From: Spisula solida
Taxonomy: Eukaryota; Mollusca; Bivalvia; Venerida; Mactridae
Direction of reading: 5' to 3'
DNA: 64,000 nt
NCBI GenBank assembly: GCA_947247005.1
Contig: OX365947.1
Span: forward strand, 32,382,760 to 32,446,759
Positions 23,901-38,900 of the stretch are shown one piece after another. The number at the start of each line of letters is the position of its first letter. Position 1 is the first letter of the stretch. The position numbers and the translations under genes were made by a program. The notes under the pieces were generated by a model. That model was not told the origin of the DNA, searched no databases, and saw nothing but the letters and a program-made list of their open reading frames with translations.

Positions 23901-26900
23901 TAAAATACATCCGGTCCAGTGGTGTCATCCATTTTGACCAGCAGCTAAAGCGGTACCCAAACTACTGTAAGTTTTAGGAAGGGAACTAGACTATATTCAC
24001 ACATGTTCTTCCGCATCCAGCAACAAAATACATCTCATGTGAAAGACGTGATCTGTAACAGTGCCACATATACCATAACATGAGAACAGAAAAGGGATCG
24101 GATCTGTCGTGTACCGACAGAGGCAAGCTAGCACCGATTTATCTATCAGTGAGGAAGTTTACACGGATTAGCTGCAAATCACTATGTAAACCACACAGTC
24201 AATATTCACACCTTAAGTCTGATAATAAACCAAAGAGTGACACTTCTATCATTAAAATAAATTGTACTTACAAGTTCATCTCCATCGCCATATATATTCA
24301 GTTTAACCTTCTTCAAGACCTCTACAAGATCACGTGGATGATCTGTATAGCCTGAACAGAGCTTATCACCTACATGGCTGCCACATCTATCCTTCAAAAA
24401 TGTCGATGAACCTATAAAAATAAATTAATATTAGACCAAAAGGGTTTGTTACTTGAAATGCTAACATAAGGAACATATACCAACATGGAATTCTACATCC
24501 GTTCACAATAAAGTGACACATAATCAAACACTGGTTAATTGGTACAGGAGTCTGTACCATACTTACATTGGATTGTGCTCATAAAATACTCGCTGTTTTG
24601 CCAATTCGTTAACAGGAAGAACATCGCACATAAACGTAACGATTCACGCGCTGTTGGTGTCCATTTTTCGAAAGCGTATTTGTACGATGCTATAAATGAT
24701 TTACACCTTCACATGAGCTGTAATTACCATTTCATTTGTAACTGCCAATTGATGTTCTATAATATTTATATTATGAATAAAAACAAGCCCCATTATCCAT
24801 GTTTCTTGGTATTAGCTGATCCCGGAAGCCGACGCTCCTAACTAAAGTTTTTTACGCGACGTCGCCACCAAATCTCCCGCCAAACTGTCATTATTTTAAA
24901 ATATAATCGCAAAAATGATGTTTTGTATGCTATAATAGCGTTAACGAATGGTTTGCGTGTTATATATATAACTTCTGCGGAATCCCTCGCGAGCCGAACG
25001 CGCTTGGGCACCAACCGTCCCACGGTTACATGTAATTATGCAACAAAAGCGTTCAATATACACACGTAGATTGAATGATGTTCGTATAAATGTATTGTTA
25101 CGCATTCCTTACAACTGGCCGATACAAACAATAACATTGGCATACCCCCTCAGTCCAAGATATCAATTAAACAATCAGTCAACTAGGATGTATTTAAATG
25201 AGAAAGAAACGCATAAACTAACTCGCTGTTTTATTACATTTATTACTGTATCAACGTTTCGACACATTGGCTTGTTTTCATACACCCAAACACTTAATTT
25301 ATTCCATATTCATTATTAATACAAGTACAAAATGCAATCGAGCTACCCTAAATGCTTGCTCTACTGTTGCAAACGTACGCCCTACAGATAAAATAGGTGA
25401 ATACATACAACTACTAGTACTTATGTATACGTAATAATATACATTTTTAACTTGTTTTCCGACCTATCCGTTTATGCCATGTTTGTATGAGTGTACGTAT
25501 GTTGCATAACTATTGAACATAAATACAGTTTAAACTAAGTCATACTTCTCGAGATACACTTACCTTTGAGAAACGAAATTACTGTATTGAAAACAAAAAT
25601 ACACCAAGGATCTGATACAAATTCTAAATCACTCGTCGGTAAAATATCAGGTGTACATGGTCTGCTAAAACTCTTGTCGAAACTCCATCTAAAGTAACAA
25701 TCCTGTCGGTTTTGAATATAATCGAGTAACCATGGGTTAGCTTCAGGAAATGACGGCAGTTGATCTTAAACAAAAATTATATTTGATCTCAGCGAAACGT
25801 AGAAATCCATAATTAGAAATTCATTGACTTGTAATATGTGTTTGGATTGCACACAGCGCATGAACAATGAGTTTGAAACCCGATATAACCACAGGTAACT
25901 GTATCATTAATAAAGAGTAAATAAAAAAATATATTTTTATGAAATTTATAATATCTAAGATAACATAAATTTTGTAAAAGAAACTTTTTATCAATGATAC
26001 AGTTACCTGTGGATATAACCTGTCAGGTTCTACCAAATCCATTGTACTTCAGGCGTGAGTCAGGCACAAATACCGATTACTTACACGAAGCGGTTTAATC
26101 GACTACAAAGCAGTACCTCGATAATCCCAACGTGTGCTTAGCTCCTCTGTGGTAAACCAACACATGGCATAATTGAAGTGTCTCCCATTATTGAGGCACA
26201 TTCATATACGTTTCACTGAGAATGATACAAACTATGTCGAGTTGTGTGGAAGCTGTCAAACAACCAAAGGATTATTTCATAATATACTACTCAAATTTTG
26301 ATAAGTGTCAAGAAATCAATATTCATGCCCGTTAAAAGATGCGTCAAATCAACAAAACCGAGTAAGAAAATATATTGAGCAAAATATTAAAATATCATCT
26401 AATCTGCTGCTTAATTTTGAAAATTTAATGTGTTGTATATGACAGGCATTATCATAATGAGGACGTTTTACATGTAGTTGATGAGCCCCATGAACCATTG
26501 ACAGGTCCAAATATGGCAATCTTATTCAATTTGCAAAATCTTATCAAGGAAATTGAGCAGTATACGCTCGTACGAAGTGTTTGATAATGACTTTCCTTCT
26601 TCCTGTACGTATATATAGAGTAATTATAAGGTTCGAAACGAAAAATGGGTCATGATAATGAGCAATCGTAAAAGCTCGGCCATTTCCGTTTATCTCCGGT
26701 AAATAACCTCCTATCTAAGTGTAGTTATACACCAATATGATTCGCCTGCGTTATAAGTCCCAGCTACGTTCGCGTAAAGTAACAAATTATGTATCCGTCA
26801 ATAAGATGGTTATTTTATCCTTCCCTAACAGTTTTCTTATGTTTATGATCATACGAAGACATATCATGAAAGAAATACCTCGTATCTTTGAATATTACTC

Positions 26901-29900
26901 ATAATTTATATTTCCCATGCACGTGTTGAAAACATCAACAAACATGACCCATATTTGAATTTCGGGAAAGCGTATACGGTATATGTTTACAAAATATACT
27001 ACTTGGTTTTCGATTCATATCAAGTTAGAATATCGCCTGCACACATGTGATTAATTGTTGCGTGGAATTTTATAGTGTGTATTTACTGGTATAATATAAC
27101 TATGTCGATCTATATATTTGTGTGTACATGTATTGGCATAATGTGTACACTGATGACTGGGGGCTGCCATTTTCTAATCATGTGACTGGAAATAGTTCCA
27201 ATATGGCGCCTTGTTATGTCAGAGGTCTATTGCAATACATAAAGGCCGAGGTGATCAGAATGGATAATGAGATGTATGATACCAATAACAATATTAATAT
27301 AACGGCATGTAGAAAATGTTCCAAGTATTTCACCAGATTTCAGGCCTGTGGTTGTTCCAAGAGCAAAAAGGCTGAAATGCACCTATCAATGTTTTCAAAG
27401 TCTAAATTCACACCCTAGAGCAAGGGCAATTTGTCAAAATCCCCTCAGTGGGAGATGCTTTACATACCCCCCGGAATCAAAATTTCGGCCAAAGTCTAAT
27501 TCCCGGGACTCGGCACCATTCTGTCAGTCCAATTCCCACCTATCGGACACAGCCTTCTGTCAAAAGTCCCGTGTATGCTCGCCCCCCCCCCCCCCCGGGG
27601 GAAACATTGATAGGCTCCACTCCATACTTTTGCAAAAGCATCATTTCTTAGTAGATCAGACTGAATCTTGACCCTTTTTGTTTCACAAATGTTAAGGCAA
27701 AAACGAGTAAATCAGCTTAAAGGAGGAAGAATCACACCCCTGATATTCTAAGTTTCATTTTTGGAATATGTATACCTCATTTTTCGAAAACATGCAATGG
27801 TAGCACCAAAGATTCAACATACCTTGGATGTATTCTTCAAGATCCCGATGTGTATCCATTTCAACGGACACAGTTAATGCACCTCGCGTTATATCGTAAT
27901 CCAAAACTTCTGAATTCCTACCCCAAGCCTCAGAGCCAACAAACTGAAATTCTCCGGCTTCCATTTGACTATTCTTGACATCCCGAAGGAATGGTCTTAC
28001 AATGTGTGCTCTTAGAAATATTATAACAATTTTTGCATGTGGCTTCTTTCTCATAATTTCATAATACTCATAATATGTATCACTTTCCAATACTTTAATT
28101 TCCTGCGCAATACAGACATATTTATCCTTTGCTACTTTGACAACCGCATCTCTACCGCCCTCTCCATACGCTCCTTCGCTGTACATAATTTGTATATATT
28201 CACCATGTAGAGCTGAATGAAGAAAGGTGTGTGTCAAAATTCAATTTTTTACTTTCTTTATTAGCATGATATTGTATACAAACTATTTGCAAACAGATTT
28301 TTTGTATCATAACTCTTTCTCTCCTACGTGCTGTCCCTTCAGCAAAAACACAGGACCCCATTGGAAATAAGTGTTTGCACTTTCATAGGTTATCCTTGAC
28401 CGAAAGGCCTAAATAATTACTAACAAACAGTATGTTGATCGTTCTCACGAATCACTTGTTTCAAGACCAGCCCTTCCATTGCCATTCAATAGATGATACA
28501 AATGTATATTAAAAACCTCATCTCACTAAGCAGGCAGTTTAACGTCCTGTACTGCATGCAAATAAGCAGTTGATAAGTCATAGATTTTGCAACATTTCAT
28601 GTTTGAATCACTTGAATAGTTACATTAACTGTCACAAACCCTTGGATACTAATCTACAAGTTCTATATTCTTCTTATGGGAACAGAACTCGTGTACATCC
28701 TGTATTAAATATCATACGTCACTATGGGTATGTTAGGTATAGCTATGTTTGGCATTGTAAGTTTATCATATTTACCTTTGACTATGTCTATCATTGCCTT
28801 AGCTTGTACTTGGTCTGGCATAGTAAGTTTATCATATTTAACACGTTTGACTATATTTATCATTGCCTTATAGTCCATGAGCCACCAATAGAAGACCCCC
28901 CCCCCCCTAGGGAATTTTGGTCACTATATTTTTCTGAAAGCATATGGTCCCTGGAGTATTTTCCTGAAGTCTGCACTTTGGCCATTGGGGCGTTTAGATT
29001 TTTTGGGGTAAAACGTCAAAAAATATAAACGAAAAGTACCAATTTTCGGAATCGGTTAACTAAAATCTTATTTATTATGTTATTTTAAAATAAATCTCTG
29101 TAACAGGTAGATATTAACCTGTCCTATCTAGACTGAAAAAATCAGAGTGCTGCTATTGTGCAAAATGGCTTTTTTGGGGTAAAACGCTAAAAATTATAAG
29201 AGAAAAGTGCGAATTTTTGGAATCTGTGGACTGCATTGGCATTTATTTATTTTTTTAAAAAAAAAATACTCTTAATTGAAAGATATTATAGTGCAGTTTC
29301 ATACTGCAAAAAAATTAAAGCCATGTTATTACGCAAAGTGTGATATTTTTTAGGTAAAACATCAAAAAATATAAACCGAAAAGTGGGAATATTAGGAATC
29401 TGTAGATTACAATAAACCCATTCCTATGAGAATTATTTTGTAACTAAATAATATAAATGTGATAAATTTGTAGTAACATGCAGTTTAAGATTTCAAATAT
29501 ATATTGCCAGATGAGATACTTTGGGGGAAAATTACAAAAATAATAAATGGAAAGTGTGATTTTTGGGAATTGGTGTCCTAGTTGTAACTTACGACCATCG
29601 GGTACGGACATTCCTAGTCCTAATGGGTATTCAAAATTACATTCTAACCATATATAGGCAGTTCTGGTACTGTTGGATAAATTATTATTAAACCTCTAAG
29701 TACATCGTTACCTAGTCCTAATTGGTACATACCAATAACCATTACATGCAATATTGGTTCTATTTAGCACTAAACAACCCTATACAGACATCAGTTGTCC
29801 TATCGGGTATTTACTACCACCATGCACAGACAGTCCTAGTCTAATTTGATAGCATACCCAATACCATTCCTAGTTCTATTTGATATTCAAAACCACCATA

Positions 29901-32900
29901 CTTATTCAGATATTGCTGGTCAGGCTGGGTACCCATAACCACTGGTAGGTACATTCATTCCTCGTCTTAATGGGTAGTCACACTTACCATGTTCTATTTG
30001 GGTACTCGTAACTGCTTATTGAAGTACATACATGCCCAGTCATAGTGGTGACTTACATATCCATATACAGACATTCCTGGTCCTATTTGGTACTCTAAAC
30101 CACCATGTACAGGCATTATAGGTGCAATTGGGTACTCATTTCCACCATGTACATATATTGCTGGTCGTAAAGAATACTCATAACCACTAGGTTCAGACAT
30201 TCTCGATGGATACTGCCGATCATCAATTGACAACTCAGGCGCGCCATGTGGCTACATGCTTGGCCTTATTGACCACTCATAACATATGTACTACTCGAAA
30301 CCTTCATTTACAAAATCAGTTGTCCGATTGGGAACTACCAACTACTAGGTGCGACCATTTGTTGTCCTATTGGGTAATTACTACCCCCGTGTACAGACTG
30401 TGATGTTCTTATTGGATACTCATACATACATTCCTAGTCATAGTGGGTACCCCAACTACCATGTACATGCATGCCTGGTCCTATTGAATACACAAAACCA
30501 CAATGTACAGACATTTGTGACTGGGTTGGGCACTAACAACCACTAGGTGCAGTCATATGTTGTTCTATTTGGTCACTGATACAGGCAGTCCTGGCCCTAT
30601 CAGGGATACATAACCACTAGATGCATACATTTATAGTCATAATGGGTACTCAAAACCACTATGTTCATGCATAAGTGGTATAATCGAGTCCTCACAGCCA
30701 CTATACTCAGCCATTATTGGTCTCTGTGGGTACTGACTACCATGCATATACATACATTCCTGGTCGTATAGGGTGCCTATAACCACGATTAACAGACATT
30801 CCTGTTTAGGATAGATACTGGACATCATCATGTTTAGACATCTCTCAATCACTAGTTACATACATTATTGGTCTTATTGAGTACAGACAACTATTGGGAT
30901 CACCCATTCCTTGTCTTATTGACACTATGTAGAGACATTCCTGGTCTTTTAAATTCAGCAGTGAGCATGCCTAACCATCAGCTGTGACCATTTTTTTCAT
31001 CAAATTGGGTAATCACTAACCCCATGTACATGAAGCATGGTCTAATTAGATACTCATATCGACTAGGTACATACATTTCAAGTCCTAGTGGGTACCCACA
31101 ACTATCATGTCCCATGCATTCCTTGTCCTATTGGATACTCCAAACCACAATGTACAGACGATTGCAGACGGATTAGGTACTAACAACCACTAGGTGCGGT
31201 CATTTTTTGTCTGATTGGGTCATGATTACCACGATGTACAGACAGTCCTGACTTTATTAGGTACTCATAACCACTGGATACATACATTCCTAGACTAAGT
31301 GGGTACCCGTAACCACCATGTACATGCATAAGAAGTGTGATAAAGTACTTGCAGCTACAATACACAACCGTTATAGGTCCTATTGGGTACCCACTACTAT
31401 CATTTACTAGTACATGTACATACATTCATGGTATTATTTGGTATGCAGAGCAACTATTCCGGATCCTGTTATGTACATACATTACTGGTCTTGTTTGGTA
31501 CAGACAACCATTAGGAGCACCCATTCCTCGTCCTATTGACGACTTAGTGCCTAAGTAGAACATTCCTGGTCTTGTTAGGCAATCATAAACACTGAGTAAA
31601 TCAGTCCTAGTCCATGTATGTATTCACGACCACCTTGCACATTAACTCCTAGTCTTATTAGGTACTCATAACCATTAGGTACATCCATCCTAGTCCTAAT
31701 GGGTACCCACAACCACCGTGTTCATGCATACTTGGTTGTATTTGGTACTCATAACCACTAGGTGCATCAATTAGAGGGTACCCAATACCACTAGGTACAG
31801 GTATTTATGGTGCTGTAGGGTACTGACACACACCATGAGCAGACAGTACTACTGGATACACACATCCATGGTCTTATAGGATGTGCACTATCATGTGGTA
31901 TCTGATTTATTGCACTATGTGTACTGGTAACTACAAGGTCGAGAGATTCCTGGTCCTCTTGAATACTCACAACCACCCAGAACAGCCATTCCTGACACAA
32001 CTATGATGCACAGCCATTGTGTCACAAGGAATAGCTGTACAATAACATTTGAAAAAAAATGAATGTATATTTACCCCACCCACTCTTGTAAAATACATGT
32101 TAGTATAACTTAACACAATCCATACAAATGTTACTGATGCCAACTATAACATACATTGCAAACAAAGTGAAAAATGGAAATAGATTTCAAAATCATATTG
32201 TGAGTACTTGTAAATAAGTAGAACGGCTGTTTTCAATACTTTAGACATTTTGGCGGCCATTTTGATGGCCATTTTCCATAATAGACCCACCTTTTGTGCA
32301 TTTAAATGTTAAAATACATTTTGGGAATATGCCTTTATTGGTATTCACAATTGAAATTAAAATACAGTAAGGCACAATGTGTTATAGCATAGTTAAGTGA
32401 ATACATCGTTACAATTTGTACACCATTTAAAAGCAGGGGAGATAATCTTATTTTTGCTTTTCCTGCTGAACGCCCCAATGTCTGAAGTGCAGACTTTGGG
32501 AAAAGTATTGGTAGGTCAAAGCCTTTCATAATTATCAAAAACAAAAAGATCAATGACACTGTATTCTGCCATTAAAGTGTACCAATTCTCAAAATTTGCA
32601 CTTTTTCATGTATTTTTTAATGTTTTACCCCAAAAATATCCCATTTTGCATAATTACACGGGACTAGAATTTTGCATACTTAAACTATGATTTAATATCA
32701 ACCCATGAAAGTGTTTAATTACAAAATAACTTACTAAATGTGATAGTAATTAACCAATTCCAGAAATTCACACTTTCGTTCATATTTTTAACGTTTTACC
32801 CCAAAAAATCTTTACGCCCCAATGTCTGAAGTGCAGACTTTAGGAAAAGTATTGGTAGGTCATAGCCTTTCATAATTACCAAAAAAAAGATCAATGACAT

Positions 32901-35900
32901 TGTATTCTGCCGTTAAAGTGTACCGATTCTCAAAATTTGCACTTTTTCATGTATTTTTTAATGTTTTACCCCAAAAATATCCCATTTTGCATAATTACAC
33001 GGGACTAGAATTTTGCATACTTAAACTATGATTTAATATCAACCCATGAAAGTGTTTAATTACAAAATAACTTACTAAATGTGATAGTAATTAACAAATT
33101 CCAGAAATTCACACTTTCGTTCATATTTTTAACGTTTTACCCCAAAAAATCTTTACGCCCCAACGGCCAAAGTGCAGACTTTGGAAAAATACTATACTGG
33201 TCATACGCTTTCAGAAAAATATAGTGTCCGAAATTCCCTAGGGGGGGGAGGGTTTACCCCACTGGCCCATGGACTATTAGCTTGCACAATGTCTTGTTTT
33301 GAAAAATTATCATAAGTTCATCATATTTACCTGTGGCTATGTCTATCGTTGCCTTAGCTTGTACATTGTCTGGCATTGTAAGTTTATTATATGTCTACCA
33401 TTGCCTTAGCTTGCACAATGACTGGCATTGTAAGTTTACGAGGGGTGTTCCATATGTATTGTCACTTGGGTCACAAATCAAAAAAATTCGTTGATATCTT
33501 TAAATCTTTATACATTTCTAGAACCATTAAGATTTCCGCGATATTTCGTGAAAAAAACAATAAAATTTAATTACCGGAATTTTGTTTCTGTTGTCTTTTC
33601 AAAGGACTAGTAATAGACACTGCGACTTTGTTCGAATAACTGTCGATTAAAACTTCCTTTCGTAAAATATTCTTATTCCACAACTATCATACCGTAAAGA
33701 TTGTAAATTCCTTCGATAAAAACATGATTTGCTGTACTTGATTGCCATTTTAACAAAATAAGAGCATTTCAAAGTCGCGAAAATAAGTGTCAAAATTAGT
33801 CAAAAAAGCATGCTACTTTTCAATGAAAATTTTCGATTAGTTTAATTGATTGGAATTTGACATATCATACAGGTATGTAAGCCATTGACCATCAACATTG
33901 ATTTTTGGGAAGAATTTGCGATCAAAGTACAATTGATATGAAGTTATCGGTGCGTGAAACAACAAGCATCATTTGGTATAAATTAGAGTGATCTCCCTTG
34001 TTTTGACCGTCTTAATCGTAGACAACAAATAATTTCATTTTGATTTAAAGTTCTAATTGAAGTATAAGGGTCCAGTTATCGTATCTTATGTTGCAGTTTA
34101 AAGAATACTGACATTTACTTTTCTAACCAACTACTGCAAAGATGACACAAATTTATCTTAAAATTAACATAAGGCCAGTGTACTCGAGCATACCCTCTTC
34201 TAAGTTCAATAAATTACTTAATTATTGACGAAAGGCTATGTAATTTTCCAGATATAGAATAGAAACATGCACCTTTTAGACAGTCATCGTAGAATCCTTC
34301 TAAATATTGCCATAGAAAAATGCAAAGGACAGTGACAATACATATGAAACACCCCTCGTATCATATTTACCTTTAACTATGTTTATCATTGCCTTAGCTT
34401 ACACAATGTCTTGCATTGTAAGTTAATCATATGTCTATCATTGCCTTAATTTGCACATTATGTGGCATTGTAAGTTTATCATATTTACCTTTAACTATGT
34501 CTATCAATGCTTTAGCTTGCACATTATCTGGTGTAATGATACGCATGAAGTACGGATACAGGTCTTTATTACTCAAACTTGGATTGGATGCTGAGTAGCT
34601 TATCTGTACAAAGTTCAGTTTGGTAAGTTGTACTGCAGCAGGTTTGCTGACGTCTGTTGATTGTCCACCAATATAGGCTTAAATAAACCAAGTTACAATA
34701 ATGTTGCATACTATATTAAGAATATCAGTTCTGGCTTCAAGGCGTATACACACTGATCAATGTCAAGAAACGCTGCAATACATGAAAGAAGAAGGTCGCA
34801 TTAATGAACCGAGTATCAATAGTATAGAGACTGCACATTAACTTATGATTCACCATTTCATTGTTTCGATTTGTCGTTTACCTCATAGTTTTCCATGACT
34901 GGTGAGAAACAAGTGAAGACATTGCCTTCGACGGATATCGTTACTTTAAAAGGAGAATGTTTGTATTTAATTTTCCGGTGCATAAATACGAGGTTGTCCC
35001 AGTAAATCGTGTACTTTGATTATTACACAAAATCCATTAATAGCATAAGCATCAATTTTTCACAGATATTTAATAAATTTGTTCTGAGCAGGTAACCGGA
35101 ATTTGATTAAATTGTCTCGAGTAATATCATTTCTGTTAGTATAATCATAACACATATGTACAATGACCAATGTGCATGTTTTGTATAAATATACCTAAGA
35201 TGCGACCAGTTAAGTCAACACGTTTCCCATCTGATAGTGGTAATCCATTACTATGTAGGTCTAGGATTCGTCTCACTATTTCTAGTTCATTGTTACAGCT
35301 GTTAATAACTATCAGTCCTATAGTATGATTACCAAGCATGTCTTTGTACTGGGTGTATGTTCTTCTTGACTGGAATTCTGCCAGACCAAACTAAAAACAA
35401 AGTAACAATAACTCGCATGTTTAGATACAGTGGCCTAGAGGTAGGGCGTGCGCTTCGGAGTCGAGAGATCCCGGGTCCGATCCGTGTCTGTGCCACTGCT
35501 TAATAACCCACATGCTCCATTCGACCAAGGTGTGAATCGGTACCTGTGGGGCGATGTCTGTTTCCTTCGGTAGCCCAAATGACCAGGGGAAGTTAAAAGG
35601 GTGACTGAACTGCTTAAACTTAACATATTGAAAGCAATTGAATTGCTCTGTCACTAGACAATGATATATTCATACGAGAACGCTATTTTCAAATGTTTTA
35701 CAAATGAATATATATGTACATACCTTTAAAGATAAATACAACTGATATCCATTTCGTGTATGCGTCTTGCCACATCCAAGGGGGCCTGGGATAGCTCTCT
35801 CGTTTATCGAAGCAATCCCTGGAGGAATATTTAACATGTATTGTACTTCAGGATATATTTGCCGATCTGAATAAGCTTGATAATGTTTGACAATCAAATA

Positions 35901-38900
35901 AATTATTTAATGCAACAAAATTTGGGAAAATGGATTGCCTGATTAAACTATACCTTTCAGGCCGCCAACCAATATCATGAGCCAGTCTCGCTGGTCTGCT
36001 CTGCCTTTGGATTTCCGATTGCTCAGCCTATCCGTTTTTAAGCTATCAAAGTTAACGTCTAAATGAAATATAGTCAAACGCATTGAATGGTGTCTATTTA
36101 AATAAAATTACATCACGTTTGTTTTGAAATATCTATAAATCTCAGGAAACAACAAGCACAGAAATAAATTATAATACATTTTTGGTTTTGAAAATACTTA
36201 TAAATACTTATATTGCTATTATTTCCATAACCACTAATCATTTTAACCATCGATATCGAATTGCATGTTTCCCTGACTCTTCAAAACTATAGTCCCCGGC
36301 AATTGATTTATAAGGAAACACATTTCCCTGGCTTTTCAAGGTTAGTGGCAACCCTGGCGAAAACGAAAACCTGATCGGCCCATTCTCGGTGCAACAAGTA
36401 CAATACAGACCTAAAGTTTGGAAGATATTCTTAATATGGATAGCAATGGTAAGCCCTTTGATTAATCAATAACTCAAAAACGTTCCAAATAGCAATCGTT
36501 TTACTTAATTATTACCAACAACGTAAAAGTCTCCTGGAATATGTAGGTACGCTTCGTTCAAATCACCGGGTATGCACTCGCCACATTTTGCCTTTACTGG
36601 ACAGGTCCCACGTCTTAAATCAGGGTATTTCAATACTATTGCATTAGCATCATAATCCCTGAGTACGTCTTTTTCCAGTGTCAACTTGTTCTCTGATAGA
36701 TAACCAACCTTTAAGGGAGGCATAAGTTATATCATGCAGCGATATACAGCGTGAGAAAAAAGTACTGAGTTTTTTAATCGTTTTAACAGTAAGCAAAGAT
36801 ATACTATGCCCATCTAAATATTATTTAAATTGATTTAATCATTCTTGTGATAGCATTGGCACACATATCAGTAGATAGAATCATTGTAATGCGAAGAATT
36901 GCATCTGAAATTGTATCTTTTGTCATTTTGACCATGTCCGCCATTTTGAAAATGGCCCAATATGGCAGCCGTATTGGAGTTTTTGAAAATGAAACAATGT
37001 TGAACTTTATGCCTTCAACTATATATATAATACATATACATACTATGTGTTATGCCTTTACCGTGAATAACATATTGTCAGCATTCTACTGGGATAAATA
37101 GGCTTTTAAAATTGATTATATTTTTATACATAATTGTGAACACATCGCGGTACTCACCTGAACAAACTGGAACTTCGTGTTATCACCAACATTGGTCCTA
37201 TAGTTGTACACTTCATACAAACTCGCAGCACTTGTTAACTGTATGTTAGGTGTGGAATATATAAATGAACCTGCTGTGGTATTGAAAGAAACTGATAATC
37301 CATCCATGGCGTCCAGCATATCACTAGGTTTAAATTTAGTCTTAAATCCGTCAATATTTAGGCATGTTTCTCCCGGACAGTGTGTGTTATAAGTCTTACG
37401 TAAAGCCTCTTCCATTGTCTCAGCTGCAAGAAGCGCGTAATGTACGTAAGGAGAACGGTCAGATATCAGGGTGTTTACTTCTGATTGTGTTAAGGGATAG
37501 CAATTAGAACTAGCGCTGCATCTTTTATTGTATCTAGTAGCAACCTGGGCCAAATGTGGGTTGATCTGAGAAGCATTTAGGAAAGCTTGTGAGTCAGTTA
37601 GCATGGTCCTGATATAATCCCAGAAGTTGTTTGTCATTGGTGTATTTAACATAGGAGGGGAAACAGTCATTGCTCCTCTGGTCTTTGTAAGCTCCGATCC
37701 GTCCGTGGAATAAAACACCTGGTTCTGTAGCTGGATCGATTCCGATAGAAGAAATATCGGCACGTTCTGATAGTCCTGTTTCGCTACTATACGAAATATG
37801 GCGTTCGCGACAGTCATACTTCCAACATACACAACGCCGGTTATATGTGGTGACTGAATGATCATATCTTCCAACAGGCCCTTCACTTCATTAGCATCTA
37901 CCCGCCTCGAGCTATCAATTTTTATAGCATCGCTTCTAGACACACAAATGTTATTTTCTTGTGCTAGTCTCTGTAATTCTTCAGCACCAACTCGACCATA
38001 TGTGTCATTCTCAAATAGTATAGACACACGGTTCCATTCTAGCGCCAACATTAGCTCCACCATTGCCTTTAAATACACGTACACAAAATATATACCCGTA
38101 AAGCAGTTACTATGCGGATAACACATGCCAAACAAACTTTTGTTGCAACATTTAGTTTCAACTCTTAACCATCTCTGAATTTCCCAAATTTTATCATTAA
38201 AATTCATTTTCTGGAAGATGTGATAACGTGAAAACATTCCTGACGTAACTAAAACATGACTATCGTGGAACGTCATCAAAAGTAAAAGTAACAACACTGC
38301 AGTTATTGGGTTCGGTCCCGGTGTTCATAGGGTTCGCCTTCGGCACTTCAAATGACTTGATTAGAATTGCGGTCGAAAGTAGTCCCCTGACCGCATGTGA
38401 CAACATGGCCTAATAAACTTCGCATGACATAATAGAGCAAACGTTAATAGGGCCGACGTTGTCATAGTTAAAGCCTAGTGGTAGAGTACTAGTAAATCAC
38501 TAGTACATTGTTTCAGTTGGTTGCTGCTTTCTATGTTGTATTGTGACGTCCGTTCGTCTTTGTGATTTGTTGAACGTTACTTGTTGGCCCTTACTCCGGT
38601 TTTGTTTCACTTTTACAGGCGGACTAGTATGTAGAGTTTAGATTGTCGTTGTGTAGTTTTATTATTATGATTGTTAATTTTGTATTTGCCCTTGTGACTT
38701 GCGCTTGTAATCTGTGGTATTTCTTTTTGTGTGATTTGTGCCTTATGTGCTATTTGCGTTAAGTGTGTTTTGTGTATTAATTGTTATTTTCTTTAAGTGT
38801 CTTTTGTGGCTTGTGTGCTATTTTCTTTTAGTGTGTTTTGTGTATTGTTTGCTATTTTCTTTTAGTGTTTTTTGTGTCTTATTTGCTCTTTTCTTTTAGT

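Larger units (their letters stand above)
28868..33279. mobile_element. Giant foldback-like DNA element, copy 2 (TTA target duplication)
   Basis: The element runs 28871-33276, from TAGTCCATGAGCCA to TGGCCCATGGACTA, flanked by TTA at both ends. It sits exactly inside a gccttagcttgcaca repeat unit whose empty form is present next door, so the borders are certain. The outer arms carry a C-run, ccctagggaatttt and ttggccattggggcg or the complement. Then come four units of about 175 bp with a ggggtaaaacg core in each arm. The centre (29590-32010) is a minisatellite. No transposase was recognised. Same family as 1427-6883. Confidence 0.92.

Noticed and set aside
37116..38297. A single 393-residue protein starting at MLLLLLLMTF
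   Set aside because: The first 77 residues are intronic read-through. An AAAG acceptor at 38066 and the fit to exon 4 show the true exon begins at AMVELML.
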